A DNA stretch of 64,000 nucleotides from Hamadaea sp. (GCF_013362815.1 NZ_JABFVK010000067.1:1-64000); one strand, 5' to 3'; positions 8,691 to 16,808 are shown, counted from the first letter of the stretch. Translations and numbers: made by a program. The notes: generated by a model from the sequence alone, not told the origin.

Positions 8691-9668
8691 TCACCAAACC
8701 GCAGGAGGAGCGGCGGGAGCGGGAGCGGGCGGAGCCGACACCTTGTCCAGCAAAGCGCCGACGACCGCCCCGATCAGGATTGCGATCGAAGCAGGCAGCA
8801 CGATGCTCGCCCACGTCGCGATCCCGTTGATCATCAGCGAAGTGGTGAGGGCGACCACTACAAGGGTGGCCAGAACGGTGCCGAGTACGCCGCCACGCCC
8901 GGTCGCGGCGCTGACGCCGCCCAGCAGGACAACCGCCGCCGCTTCGAGCAGGCGTAGGCCGTCGCCGGTGGCGGCGGCGTATGCGATGTAGCCGATGTAC
9001 ATCACGCCGGCCACGCCCGCGATCAGGCTGGACAGGCCGAACGCGCCGATCGACCGCAGCACACGGGAGCCGAACGAGGCGCTGTCGCGGGGGAGGCCGG
9101 AGACCAGAAATACGACCGCGCCCCCGATCGAGCCGAGCACGAACACGAGGGCCCAGACCGCGACCAGCCACACCGCGTAACGGCCTGCGCCGTGGACCAT
9201 GACGCCGCGCGCGTCCGACAGCGCGTACGAGATCGCCTCCGCGAGCCCGAGCCCGCCGAGCGAGACGGCCCAGGCGGGCGCGCCGGTCAGCCCGGTGATC
9301 GCTCCCAGGATCAGGCCGAGGAACAGCACCGCGAGGACGCCGACTGCGCCGGCGACTACCGCCGGCCAGTCTTCGGCGACGAGTTTGGCGTAGATGATTC
9401 CGGCCAGCATCGCCTGGGCGGCGACTGCGAGATTCACCGCACGGAGGCGTACGGAGAGGGCGAGCGCGCTCGACAATAGGCCGATCGAGGCGAAGTTCAG
9501 CCAGACGCCGCGGCCGATGGCGTCGATGCCCTCCTGCAGCACGATGTAGCCGAAACCGGCCAGCGCGAGCAGGAGGAGGATCGCCTCCCAGCCAAGGTGC
9601 GCAATCAGTCCCGTGCCACGACGGGGACGAGGGGCCTCCGGGGCGATCGGAGGGGCGAGGACCGTCAT
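8691..9668 (-). CDS. ABC-type sugar/amino-acid permease (RbsC/LivH superfamily)
   Basis: 325 residues from ATG 9668, with a short cytoplasmic N-terminus and about nine hydrophobic segments. The segment EAAAVVLLGGVSAATGRGGVLG matches the conserved GG-rich cytoplasmic loop of BPD_transp_2 permeases (ribose and branched-chain amino acid importers). The C-terminus is rich in Ala-Pro. No ATPase or solute-binding gene is adjacent, so the substrate is unknown and it may be an orphan. TATAGT lies six bases before the ATG (9675-9680) and overlaps the stop of the upstream kinase gene. Confidence 0.8.
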   Translation of the reverse strand: MTVLAPPIAPEAPRPRRGTGLIAHLGWEAILLLLALAGFGYIVLQEGIDAIGRGVWLNFASIGLLSSALALSVRLRAVNLAVAAQAMLAGIIYAKLVAEDWPAVVAGAVGVLAVLFLGLILGAITGLTGAPAWAVSLGGLGLAEAISYALSDARGVMVHGAGRYAVWLVAVWALVFVLGSIGGAVVFLVSGLPRDSASFGSRVLRSIGAFGLSSLIAGVAGVMYIGYIAYAAATGDGLRLLEAAAVVLLGGVSAATGRGGVLGTVLATLVVVALTTSLMINGIATWASIVLPASIAILIGAVVGALLDKVSAPPAPAPAAPPAVW

Positions 9669-9674
9669 GCGGCC

Positions 9675-9680
9675 ACTATA
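9675..9680 (-). promoter_or_regulatory. Putative -10 box of leaderless permease transcript
   Basis: TATAGT on the minus strand, six bases before the ATG at 9668 and overlapping the TAG stop of the preceding kinase gene. There is no ribosome site before this ATG. The spacing matches other TANNNT-N6 start contexts in this window and helps choose this start. Confidence 0.5.
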
Positions 9681-10590
9681 GAGGTCGATGGCGAATGGCT
9701 TCGGCCACAAGCATCTGAGCGCTTTCGAGCCGATCCGCACCGTCTTCGATCGTCCACAGTGAATTCTGGAGCGTACGGCCGAGGGTCCAGAGCACCGCCC
9801 GTTCCCGGTCCAGCCCCATGACCTCGACCATCGCGTCGAAGCGGCGGCGTACCACGCGATGCGGATCGCCGCTGGCGAGCACTTCGTCCCAGCGATTGTG
9901 CAGTGCGGGCAACAGTTCGAATTCCGGGTCGCCGGACAGCGGCTTCGGGTCGATCGCGAGCCAGTCCGCCCGGTCCGCGGCCAGCACGTTCTCGAAATGC
10001 AAATCCCAGTGCAACAGCTGATCGCCGCACTCGCCCGCCACTTCGCCCACGGCCGCGGCCCAGCCCCGGATCAGCTCGGCCTCGGCGGGATCGGCCAGCT
10101 TGCGGGCCGCCTCGGGCGCGAAATCCAGCATGCCCGCGGCGATCTCACTCAGCGTCCGGATTCCTTCCGGCGACTTGTACGCGTTAAGGCGTACCAGTAG
10201 CTCTGCAATGATCTGTGCGGCCTGGACGTCATCGCGGAGGCTGAGCAGGTCGCGGCCTGAGTCGAGGCGCTCCAGCAGCATCGTGCCCGCGACCGGATCC
10301 TCGCGGAGCAGACGCACTGCCCCGTCACCGTGCCAGGTGCGCAGGGCCGCAGCCTCGCCGGGGTGATCAGGATCGTCGATCTGCAGCTTGAGCGCGGCCG
10401 GGCCGTCCGCGGTCTGGACCGGGACGACCAGCGCGACCACCCCGTTCATGACCGGGCCGTCCACCGTGAGCTCCCATTTGTCCAGGTGCTCGGCGACGAC
10501 GCGCGGGGCGTCGGCGATCCAGGCGCGGCCGCGGTCCCCGTAGTACTTGGGCAAGGTGGCGACAAGCTGCTCGGGAACGGTGATCAGCAC
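9676..10590 (-). CDS. APH(6)/hydroxyurea phosphotransferase family kinase
   Basis: 304 residues with a protein-kinase-like fold. The catalytic loop HWDLHFEN (194-201) carries the aspartate base and metal-binding Asn, and the DPKPLSGDPEFE segment (from 214) is the Mg-binding motif typical of the streptomycin/hydroxyurea phosphotransferase family (APH_6_hur). Members inactivate aminoglycosides or phosphorylate unknown small molecules; resistance is possible but not shown. The next gene follows seven bases after its stop. Confidence 0.88.
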   Translation of the reverse strand: MLITVPEQLVATLPKYYGDRGRAWIADAPRVVAEHLDKWELTVDGPVMNGVVALVVPVQTADGPAALKLQIDDPDHPGEAAALRTWHGDGAVRLLREDPVAGTMLLERLDSGRDLLSLRDDVQAAQIIAELLVRLNAYKSPEGIRTLSEIAAGMLDFAPEAARKLADPAEAELIRGWAAAVGEVAGECGDQLLHWDLHFENVLAADRADWLAIDPKPLSGDPEFELLPALHNRWDEVLASGDPHRVVRRRFDAMVEVMGLDRERAVLWTLGRTLQNSLWTIEDGADRLESAQMLVAEAIRHRPL

Positions 10591-10656
10591 ACCGCGAGGC
10601 TAACCGAAACGCGAGGGTCAGCGGTACGCCCCGCTGACCCTCGGCCAGTGCCTCAC

Positions 10657-11115
10657 CTACTCGGCCGCTTCGATTGCCGGGGTTTCGGCGGTCGACGTGA
10701 TCTCGATGCGCTTCGCGGCAGTGCCGGCGTACGCGCCCGCGACCTTGATGGTCAGGATGCCGGCGTCGTACTCGGCGGTGATCGCCTCCGACGTCACATG
10801 TGCGGGCAGCGCGAACGACCGGCGGAAGCTGCCGTAGCGGACCTCGCGCAGCGTACGGCCGTCGTTCTCGGTGGCTCGCTCGTCCCGGCGCTCGCCGCGG
10901 ACGACGAGGTGACCGCGCTCGATCTCGACGACGACGTCCTTGGCGACGTCGAGACCGGGCAGCTCCAGGCGGACGACCGCGTCGTCACCGTCGCGGTCGA
11001 TCTCGGCGGCCGGGGTGAAGCCGCTGGTACGCACGGTCGGGCCGAACGCCCGGCGAACGATCTGGTCGAACTCGGCGAACGGGTCCCGGCGGGTCCAGAG
11101 CGAAACGTTGTTCAT
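10657..11115 (-). CDS. hsp20: Hsp20/alpha-crystallin family small heat shock protein
   Basis: 152 residues. The alpha-crystallin core runs from about residue 35 to 135 with LELPGLDVAKDVVVEIE, RRSFALP and the conserved A-x-x-x-x-G-I-L-T-I strand (AEYDAGILTIKV). A short charged tail follows. It is a cytoplasmic holdase that binds unfolding proteins. GGAGA is spaced well before the ATG. A HAIR operator lies 38 bases upstream, so HspR repression with release on heat shock is the expected control. Confidence 0.95.
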   Translation of the reverse strand: MNNVSLWTRRDPFAEFDQIVRRAFGPTVRTSGFTPAAEIDRDGDDAVVRLELPGLDVAKDVVVEIERGHLVVRGERRDERATENDGRTLREVRYGSFRRSFALPAHVTSEAITAEYDAGILTIKVAGAYAGTAAKRIEITSTAETPAIEAAE

Positions 11116-11152
11116 CGATGTCTCCTCAAGTCTCGGTGGCTATCTGGCACAA

Positions 11153-11173
11153 CTTGAGTCGCATCGACTCAAT
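11153..11173. promoter_or_regulatory. HAIR operator (HspR binding site) for hsp20
   Basis: CTTGAGT, seven bases, ACTCAAT. This matches the HspR-associated inverted repeat CTTGAGT-N7-ACTCAAG at 13 of 14 arm positions. It is 38 bases upstream of the hsp20 ATG and overlaps the stop codon of the upstream monooxygenase gene. No hspR or dnaK gene is in the window. Confidence 0.9.
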
Positions 11174-12353
11174 TCCGGGCGGTGACCGGGGTCACATAGC
11201 TCGGCAGTTCGATCTTGCTGCTGACCTCCTGACCCACCTTCAGCATCAGGTTGAGCAGGATCTTGCGGCTGAGCAGCCCGTCACGGGCGACCCGGCCGAA
11301 CGTGGTGGCCGGCGCGAGGAACTTGCCGGTGCGGTCGCCGCCGACCTGAGTGCCTTGGGCGTACGGGCGGACCAGGCGCTCGTAACGCTCGAAGGCGGCC
11401 CGATGGTCGCCTCCGGCTTGGGCCAGCTCTCCCGCCAGCACATACGCCGCCACCGTCCCCGTGCCGGTGCCCATGCCACCGATCGTCGCGCCGCAGGCGG
11501 CGTCACCGACCAGCGCCACGCGACCCGTCGACCAGGGCTCGATGTCGACCCGGCTGATCGAGTCGAAGTACAGCTCTTTGGCGTCGGCCAGGCTGGCCAG
11601 CAGCCGTGGCGTCTCCCAAGCCAGGTCGCCGAACGCCCGCCGCAAGATGTCCTTCTGCTGCTCCACGTCATGCCGGTCGTACTCGATCGGATCCGACTTG
11701 AACATCACGAAGGCGCCCGCTCGAGCGGAATCCCGGTACGCCCGCCCGACCGACACGAGCCGCCCGGGCACGTTGTAGTTCAGCGAACCCGGGGGCAGCC
11801 CGAGGTAGTTCGGCAGTTCCCAGGTGGCGACGTAGTAGCCGAGATGGGTCTCGTACCGGCCGTCCGGGAACGCCAGCCGCCGCACGTTGGAGTGCACGCC
11901 GTCGGCCCCGATGACCAGGTCGTACGCCTCCCGCATGCCCGAGGCGAAGACGACGTCCACCTTGTCCTCCCGCTGGGTCAGCTCGGCGATCGAGTCGCCG
12001 AAGGCGTACCCGGCACCGGCTCGGATGCCGTGCTCGTAATACACCCGGGCGATGTCCTCCCGCAGCACCTCCAACTCGCCCGCGGCGAAGTCGCTGGGGA
12101 GGTGCAACCGCGTCCGGCCGCGCTCGTCGACGAAGGTCATCGGGCTGCCGTGCGTACGCCGGGCGCGCAGATCGTCGAGGACGCCCATCCGCTCCAGGAC
12201 CGTGAAGTGCGCCGGACCCCGGAAGTCCACCGCCTGCCCGCCGCCACGCAGGTTCGGAGCGATTTCGACGACGGTCGGCTCGAACCCGTATCGCGCCAGC
12301 CATAGGGCCAACGCCGGCCCGGCGATGCTCGCGCCCGAAATCAGGATCTTCAT
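11169..12353 (-). CDS. FAD-dependent monooxygenase (aromatic hydroxylase family)
   Basis: 394 residues from ATG 12353 (GGGAG upstream). The N-terminal dinucleotide fold GASIAGPALALWLARYG, the DG motif LVIGADGVHSNVR and the FAD-ribityl GD motif VALVGDAACG are those of class A flavoprotein monooxygenases related to TetX/PHBH. It likely hydroxylates an aromatic compound or antibiotic using NAD(P)H and oxygen. It is divergent from a TetR gene, with three matching half-sites between, which suggests an inducible detoxification or catabolic enzyme. Confidence 0.9.
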   Translation of the reverse strand: MKILISGASIAGPALALWLARYGFEPTVVEIAPNLRGGGQAVDFRGPAHFTVLERMGVLDDLRARRTHGSPMTFVDERGRTRLHLPSDFAAGELEVLREDIARVYYEHGIRAGAGYAFGDSIAELTQREDKVDVVFASGMREAYDLVIGADGVHSNVRRLAFPDGRYETHLGYYVATWELPNYLGLPPGSLNYNVPGRLVSVGRAYRDSARAGAFVMFKSDPIEYDRHDVEQQKDILRRAFGDLAWETPRLLASLADAKELYFDSISRVDIEPWSTGRVALVGDAACGATIGGMGTGTGTVAAYVLAGELAQAGGDHRAAFERYERLVRPYAQGTQVGGDRTGKFLAPATTFGRVARDGLLSRKILLNLMLKVGQEVSSKIELPSYVTPVTARN

Positions 12354-12362
12354 GACTCCCCC

Positions 12363-12414
12363 AAAACTGTGTCTGCTGGATACAGTTATTAGTGTGTACG
12401 CTGGATACAGTTTT
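12363..12414. promoter_or_regulatory. TetR-type operator cluster between monooxygenase and regulator
   Basis: An inverted repeat AACTGTGTC-N5-GATACAGTT (12365-12387) is followed by a third half-site GATACAGTTTT (12404-12414). The half-sites lie in the 88-base gap between the divergent monooxygenase and TetR genes, so the regulator probably represses both. Confidence 0.65.
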
Positions 12415-12441
12415 CGCAACCCTGATTTCGAGAGGTTCTCC

Positions 12442-13128
12442 GTGGACGGTCTTGAGCTGCTCTGGAACGCTCGCCCTCAGCCGAAGCGCGGCCCCCGGCC
12501 GGCGCTGACGACGGAGCAGATCGCTCTCAAGGGCATCGAGATCGCCGACGCCGAAGGGCTGGCCGCCGTGTCGATGCAGCGGGTCGCGGCCGACCTCGGC
12601 TACACGAAGATGTCGCTCTACCGGTACGTGCCGGGCAAGGCGGAACTCGTCGCCCTCATGGCCGACCTGGCGATCGGGGCACCGCCTTCGCTGCCCGGCG
12701 ACGGCTGGCGTGAGCAGCTGAGTGCCTGGGCTCAGGCTTTACTGCCGGGATTCGCCCGGCACCCCTGGGCCATCGAGGCGACGACCGGGCCCCGGATCAT
12801 CGGGCCGAACGAAGTGGCCTGGCTGGAAGCGGCACTGTCGGCGTTGGACGGCACGGGTTTGGCGGGCTGGGAGCGCATGGACGTGGTCGTCGTCCTCTCC
12901 GGTCACGTACGCACGATCGCCACCCAGCTCTCGGCCACCCCGAACGGCGATCCCGAGCGTCAGTTCGGCATCGTTCTCTTCGAGATCATGCGTGAGCACG
13001 CCGACCGGTTCCCGGCTGTCAACGCAGCGTTGACGTCGACCCTGACCGAGGGAGGTCAGGACGACGCGCTGGACTTCGGCCTCGCCCGCATCCTCGACGG
13101 GATCGGCGCTCTGATCGCCACCCGCTAG
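12442..13128 (+). CDS. TetR/AcrR family transcriptional regulator
   Basis: 228 residues from GTG 12442 (AGAGG upstream). The TetR N-terminal helix-turn-helix is at about residues 20-70 (AADLGYTKMSLYRYVPGKAEL, given here as AADLGYTKMSLYRY), and the rest is a helical ligand-binding domain resembling the TetR_C of tetracycline-type repressors. It probably controls the divergent FAD monooxygenase through the GATACAGTT half-sites in between. Confidence 0.9.
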   Translation: MDGLELLWNARPQPKRGPRPALTTEQIALKGIEIADAEGLAAVSMQRVAADLGYTKMSLYRYVPGKAELVALMADLAIGAPPSLPGDGWREQLSAWAQALLPGFARHPWAIEATTGPRIIGPNEVAWLEAALSALDGTGLAGWERMDVVVVLSGHVRTIATQLSATPNGDPERQFGIVLFEIMREHADRFPAVNAALTSTLTEGGQDDALDFGLARILDGIGALIATR

Positions 13129-13186
13129 CCGCCGCGTCGCGCTTGAGCCCTGCCGCGTCCCGCTCGCTGCCGCGGCCTCAGCACTG

Positions 13187-13239
13187 GATCAGGGTTCTGG
13201 GCCGAATCTTGCGCGATGATTCGACCCAGAAACCTGATC
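13187..13239. repeat. Palindromic element family A, copy A1
   Basis: Arms GATCAGGGTTCTGGGCCGAATC and its near-complement (20 of 22 positions) around a nine-base loop. It lies between the convergent TetR and thioesterase genes. The surrounding 13129-13270 region shows no other feature. Confidence 0.85.
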
Positions 13240-13270
13240 TGCCGCCGTCGGGAGCGCCCCGAAGGGCGGG

Positions 13271-13729
13271 TCAGCGATTGGGCCGCAGTGTCCAGGTCAC
13301 CGTCATCTCGGCGGCCACCGCACCGTCGCCCCGGGTGATCGCGACCGCCACGTCGAACTCCGGACGGGAGCCGCCCACGAGTTCGGCGACGACGTCGGCG
13401 ACCGGGCGGGTCAGGCGGGCGGTTGCGCGTACCGCGCCGACGGCGAGCTTGCGATAGGCGATCTGGGCGTTGACGGCCAACGGGACCGCTTCCGTGAGCT
13501 GCTCGCCGAAGGCCGCCAGCACGACGCCGCCCGAAGCGGTCTCGCCCAGGGAGAACATCGCCCCGGCGTGCGGGCCGCCGACGTGGTTGTGCAGATCCGG
13601 CCGGTCCGGCAGATCGGCCACCACCTCGGTGCCGTCGGGCGATACCGAGGCGAACGTGATGCCGAGGGTCTTCACCAGCGGCACCGACTGCGTCATGCCG
13701 TCGGCGAGGGCGGCCACGTCAAGGGTCAT
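13271..13729 (-). CDS. PaaI-like hotdog-fold thioesterase (DUF4442)
   Basis: 152 residues. The central helix segment HNHVGGPHAGAMFSLGETASG has the HGG/Asn-His pattern of hotdog thioesterases, and the strand IAYRKLAVGAVRATA follows. It likely hydrolyses acyl-CoA thioesters or acts as a housekeeping thioesterase. TAACTT is six bases upstream of the ATG, so a leaderless transcript is likely. A TTACC-N4-GGTAA palindrome overlaps that -10 box. Confidence 0.85.
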   Translation of the reverse strand: MTLDVAALADGMTQSVPLVKTLGITFASVSPDGTEVVADLPDRPDLHNHVGGPHAGAMFSLGETASGGVVLAAFGEQLTEAVPLAVNAQIAYRKLAVGAVRATARLTRPVADVVAELVGGSRPEFDVAVAITRGDGAVAAEMTVTWTLRPNR

Positions 13730-13738
13730 GCCGATAAG

Positions 13739-13752
13739 TTACCTGCCGGTAA
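13739..13752. promoter_or_regulatory. TTACC-N4-GGTAA operator at thioesterase promoter
   Basis: Perfect five-base arms TTACC and GGTAA around TGCC, nine bases upstream of the thioesterase ATG and overlapping its putative -10 box TAACTT (13736-13741, minus strand). A repressor bound here would block transcription. Similar GGTAAC half-sites occur before fadA at 54941-54968. Confidence 0.55.
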
Positions 13753-13762
13753 CCAGCGGCCG

Positions 13763-14863
13763 CTACCCGGCGGTCGTGAACCGGACGTCGTGCTCCGCCC
13801 CGGGGACGAGGAACTCCAGCAACCGCCGCCCCTCCGCCTCGACCGCAGACCGTTGCCGGGTCGGAAACGGCTGGTAGGAGATGACCGTCAGGTGCGCCTT
13901 GCCCTTGCTCTTCTCCGGCCTCCAGCTGGCCCGGACGAAGCCGTCGACCAGTACGCTGCCCAACGCCGTGTTGCTCTGCGGCCACAACAACGGCCGGTAC
14001 GCCGGATCGAGCACACGGGTGCGGTCGGCGTGCGACAGCAGGAGATTGTCGAAGTCGTAGAGGAACCGGACCGGTGCTTCGACGTCGGCCTCCGGCCGAG
14101 GACCTTCCGGGACGTCGAACAGCTCCCTCCCCTGCTCGTCGGCGTACGCGATGAGCCGTGGCCGGAGCCGCTCGAACACCTCGCCGAGCCGCGTGAGCCC
14201 GGACCAGGTCTGCGCGTCTTGCACGGAAGCCGGACCGAACGCGGTCAGATACCGGACGATGAGCTCGTCGATCGAGGGGTCGACGGCAAGCGGGCGGCCG
14301 AGGTACTGCTCGGCCGGAACGTGCACCGCCAAACCGCTGCGGCCCCACAACCCGCGCGGCGGCGGCTGAACGAGTGCGGCGAACGTACGCACAGCCTGCG
14401 CCATCGCCGGTCCGTCGCGATCGGGCCAGACCTCGGTCAGCCGCTTGCCGAGGTCACTGAAGGTCATCGGCTGCTGCTCGAGCAGCTTCACCCCGGCGGT
14501 GACGACTTCGGCCAGCTCGACGCCGGGCAGGAACTTGGCCCAGTTCGAGGCGAAACTCCGCTCGCCGACCGACTGCACCAACGGCCGCATCGTCAGGGCG
14601 TCGGCGGCGGTCACGAGGTGGATCGTGGAGCGCTGCACCGCTATCCGGACCAGTGCCCGGTCCGCCATCAGAGTGACGACCTGCTGCGGATCGAACTTCG
14701 CCAACCGGCCCCAGAGTCCGGCGTACCAGCTGTGTGTGGTCTGAGCCTGTAAGCCGCACAGGTGCGTGACGGCCTCGACCACGGACAGGCTGGAGCGACG
14801 CAGCAAGAGCTGGCGGTCAAGGGTCGCGCGGTTGAGATCGCGCAGGGAAAGCACACCGGGCAC
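13763..14863 (-). CDS. Winged-helix DNA-binding protein, AlkZ/YcaQ (HTH_42) family
   Basis: 366 residues with tandem winged-helix character. The QAQ motif (residues 39-41, CGLQAQT) corresponds to the catalytic QxQ motif of AlkZ-type DNA glycosylases, which unhook crosslinks and confer resistance to azinomycin-like genotoxins. RSTIHLVTAADAL and VLVDGFVRASWR are family-typical segments. This family has many housekeeping members, so a glycosylase role is inference. It ends 33 bases before the thioesterase gene on the same strand. Confidence 0.82.
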   Translation of the reverse strand: MPGVLSLRDLNRATLDRQLLLRRSSLSVVEAVTHLCGLQAQTTHSWYAGLWGRLAKFDPQQVVTLMADRALVRIAVQRSTIHLVTAADALTMRPLVQSVGERSFASNWAKFLPGVELAEVVTAGVKLLEQQPMTFSDLGKRLTEVWPDRDGPAMAQAVRTFAALVQPPPRGLWGRSGLAVHVPAEQYLGRPLAVDPSIDELIVRYLTAFGPASVQDAQTWSGLTRLGEVFERLRPRLIAYADEQGRELFDVPEGPRPEADVEAPVRFLYDFDNLLLSHADRTRVLDPAYRPLLWPQSNTALGSVLVDGFVRASWRPEKSKGKAHLTVISYQPFPTRQRSAVEAEGRRLLEFLVPGAEHDVRFTTAG

Positions 14864-14915
14864 GATCCAGATCTACCAGCACCCCCTGACAATCGGCGAG
14901 CTATCGTTGCGTGCC

Positions 14916-15350
14916 ATGACGGCCCGGGAGGACGACGACTGGCGACAGCGGCGTGACGACGCCGTGGCCAAGCATGCCGCGGCGGTGGCGCGGGCCCGGG
15001 AGATCGAGACGACGCAAGCGCGCAAGCTCGTCACCGAGTTCGTCGAGGAGGCCCGGCGGAGACTCCTTCCGCCGGAGCGGCTGATGGCGTTCGCCTTCAA
15101 TGGCCGATCGCACTACCGGACCGGGCTGCACGGCTGGTACATCCACCCGAATCACTCGCTCGCGATCGGGGTCGACGGCGAGTTCTACGTGCTCGGGGTG
15201 CCGGCTTCGCTGCGCTCGCGGCTGCTCGGCGCCCGCCCCGCACCGAGCGACCCGATGCTGGTCATCGGCCGGGGCGCCAAGGACGGCGAATCGATCTCGC
15301 TGCGTGAGCTTCTCCACAGAAGGCTCGCGGCGAACACCGGTGACGCCTAG
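14916..15350 (+). CDS. Hypothetical protein (144 aa)
   Basis: No family recognised. The N-terminal half is a charged helix (REDDDWRQRRDDAVAKHAAA), followed by a compact part with YRTGLHGWYIHPNHSLAIG and a conserved-looking LVIGRGAKDGESISL strand. The long upstream extension of the frame overlaps the divergent AlkZ-like gene and is unlikely. ATG 14916 was chosen because TATCGT lies eight bases before it, a leaderless pattern. It is divergent from the AlkZ-like gene and 22 bases upstream of mscL. Confidence 0.7.
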   Translation: MTAREDDDWRQRRDDAVAKHAAAVARAREIETTQARKLVTEFVEEARRRLLPPERLMAFAFNGRSHYRTGLHGWYIHPNHSLAIGVDGEFYVLGVPASLRSRLLGARPAPSDPMLVIGRGAKDGESISLRELLHRRLAANTGDA

Positions 15351-15372
15351 TCCGACCCGTTAGGGTGGCGGA

Positions 15373-15840
15373 ATGCTCAAGGGCTTCCGAGACTTCATCA
15401 TGCGCGGCAACGTCGTCGATCTCGCGGTCGGCGTGGTCATCGGCGCGGCGTTCGCCACGCTCGTCACCTCGTTCACCGACACCTTCCTCACCCCGTTGAT
15501 CAACATGATCGGCACGGGCGATGACAAGATCGGCGGCTTCATCAAGCTCCCCGGCCAGACCGCCAAGGGTGAGCCGAACGGCATTCCGGTCGGCAGCTTT
15601 GTCAGCGCGATCGTCGCGTTCCTACTGACGGCGGCGGTGGTCTACTTCCTCGTCGTCCTGCCGATGAACAAGTTCGCCGAGCGCTTCAAGAGGAACGGCA
15701 GCCAAGCCGCGCCGGCGCTGCCGACCGAGGAGATCCAGCTGCTGCGCGAGATCCGGGATGCCCTGGTGGCCGGAAGCCGTACGCCGTCGCCGCGCAAGCC
15801 CGAACCGGCCGCGGATACCTCAGCCGTCACCGACCGCTAG
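15373..15840 (+). CDS. mscL: Large-conductance mechanosensitive channel
   Basis: 155 residues. The N-terminal MLKGFRDFIMRGNVVDLAVGVVIG helix is MscL-typical (quoted start MLKGFRDFIMRGNVVDLA). TM1 spans about 15-45, TM2 about 75-100 (FVSAIVAFLLTAAVVYFLVV), and the C-terminal helix EEIQLLREIRDAL is present, with an extra Pro-rich tail. It forms the pentameric safety valve opened by membrane tension on osmotic downshock. TAGGGT is six bases upstream of the ATG, suggesting leaderless translation. Its 3' end overlaps the convergent phosphatase gene by 21 bases. Confidence 0.97.
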   Translation: MLKGFRDFIMRGNVVDLAVGVVIGAAFATLVTSFTDTFLTPLINMIGTGDDKIGGFIKLPGQTAKGEPNGIPVGSFVSAIVAFLLTAAVVYFLVVLPMNKFAERFKRNGSQAAPALPTEEIQLLREIRDALVAGSRTPSPRKPEPAADTSAVTDR

Positions 15841-16653
15841 TTCGGCCACGACGCCGTAGTGATCGCTGCCCGGCCCGGTCGCGTCGCCGATGCCGAACAG
15901 TGAGCACGCGACGATCGCCGCGGTCGGACCATGCGGTCCACATCGGACCATGATGTAGTCGATTCGCCGGGGAAGTGGCTGAGCCATGTCCCCGGCGAGG
16001 ACGAGCCGGTTGCGCGGGGTGAAGGTGTAGCCGGGGTCGACCGGGTGCAGCGACTCCCACGCGTCCCGATAGCAGACGCTCAATCCGTCCAGCGACTGGC
16101 GGCCGGTCCAGAAGCGTACGCTCGCCGAATCGGGCGTCGCGTCGAAGTCGCCTGCGAGGATCACATGCCGCGGGCTCCCATCCGCCCGGGTGTCCCCCGC
16201 CAGCTCCAGGACCGCCCGCGCAGTCGTCACCGCTTGCAGCTCGCGCTCGCGTTCCAGGCCGACCTCCCAGCTCGGTTTGTGGTGCACGAACAGCAGACGG
16301 CCGATCGGTTCCGGCGCTTCGACCTCGGCGAGCGTGGCCGACCCGATCCAGCCGACAGCAGCATCCACCCGCTCGGTGACGTGCAGGTCGACGTGGCGTA
16401 CCTCGCCGAGCGGCCAGCGGCTCGCCAGGCTCGCTCCGCAGCCGTCCGCGGTCGCGCCCGGCTGACGTACGAGGTGATATCCCTCACCGAGGATCTCGCT
16501 GGCCTGGTCCGAGTACGCGGTCTCCACCGTCTCCTGCAACGCGACGAGGTCCGGCCGCAGCCGGAGGAACTCGGTCCGGAGGACGTCCCGGCGGCGCGGC
16601 CAGTCGGCGTGATGACCGAACAGGTTGAGGGTGGCGACGCGGAACACGTCCAT
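15820..16653 (-). CDS. Endonuclease/exonuclease/phosphatase family protein
   Basis: 277 residues from ATG 16653 (MDVFRVATLNLFG). The EEP fold motifs are LNLFG, LVALQET (metal-binding Glu), LAGDFDATPD and GSDHYGVVAEL (catalytic Asp-His). In most relatives the third motif is GDFN; here the Asn is Asp, which could alter phosphate binding. The substrate could be nucleic acid, phosphoinositide or lipid phosphodiester. The longer upstream frame overlaps the aro leader region and was rejected. It is divergent from that leader. Confidence 0.85.
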   Translation of the reverse strand: MDVFRVATLNLFGHHADWPRRRDVLRTEFLRLRPDLVALQETVETAYSDQASEILGEGYHLVRQPGATADGCGASLASRWPLGEVRHVDLHVTERVDAAVGWIGSATLAEVEAPEPIGRLLFVHHKPSWEVGLERERELQAVTTARAVLELAGDTRADGSPRHVILAGDFDATPDSASVRFWTGRQSLDGLSVCYRDAWESLHPVDPGYTFTPRNRLVLAGDMAQPLPRRIDYIMVRCGPHGPTAAIVACSLFGIGDATGPGSDHYGVVAELAVGDG

Positions 16654-16683
16654 TCGGCTGGCATACCCCTGCGCGGCGTCGGG

Positions 16684-16689
16684 TATGCT
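16684..16689 (+). promoter_or_regulatory. Putative -10 box for the DAHP synthase leader transcript
   Basis: TATGCT, seven bases before the GTG of the 20-residue leader peptide. There is no ribosome site before that GTG, so transcription probably starts at or next to it and the leader peptide would be read from a leaderless mRNA. Confidence 0.5.
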
Positions 16690-16696
16690 TCCGGAC

Positions 16697-16759
16697 GTGG
16701 CACGTCGGTATTGGCGCTTTACGCTGGCTCTGGGTGGAGCCGGCGGTCTCATGCGCTGA
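16697..16759 (+). CDS. Leader peptide of DAHP synthase attenuator (20 aa)
   Basis: GTG 16697 to TGA 16757 encodes MARRYWRFTLALGGAGGLMR. Tyr, Trp and Phe, the three end products of the aromatic pathway, fall at residues 5, 6 and 8, as expected for ribosome-mediated attenuation of a DAHP synthase gene. The codons for residues 10-14 form one arm of a 14-base perfect stem with 16766-16779, and a terminator-like hairpin follows at 16781-16808. The ORF is short but its codons, position and hairpins argue that it is real. Confidence 0.8.
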   Translation: MARRYWRFTLALGGAGGLMR

Positions 16760-16779
16760 CCGACACCACCCAGAGCCAG
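16724..16779 (+). promoter_or_regulatory. Pause/anti-antiterminator stem of the aro leader
   Basis: CTGGCTCTGGGTGG (16724-16737), inside the leader peptide, pairs perfectly with CCACCCAGAGCCAG (16766-16779). A ribosome stalled at the Tyr-Trp-Arg-Phe codons (16709-16720) would cover the first arm. An alternative pairing of GGTCTC (16745-16750) with GAGACC (16787-16792), inside the terminator, could act as antiterminator. The exact switching is inferred. Confidence 0.7.
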
Positions 16780-16780
16780 T

Positions 16781-16808
16781 AAGGCGGAGACCTCCCGGTC
16801 TTCGCCTT
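16781..16808 (+). terminator. Attenuator terminator hairpin before DAHP synthase
   Basis: AAGGCGGAGACC, loop TCCC, GGTCTTCGCCTT: a 12-pair stem with one G-U pair, followed by TCGTCATTCC. It lies between the leader peptide and the DAHP synthase gene, so termination here would shut the gene off when aromatic amino acids are plentiful. The U tract is weak. Confidence 0.75.
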
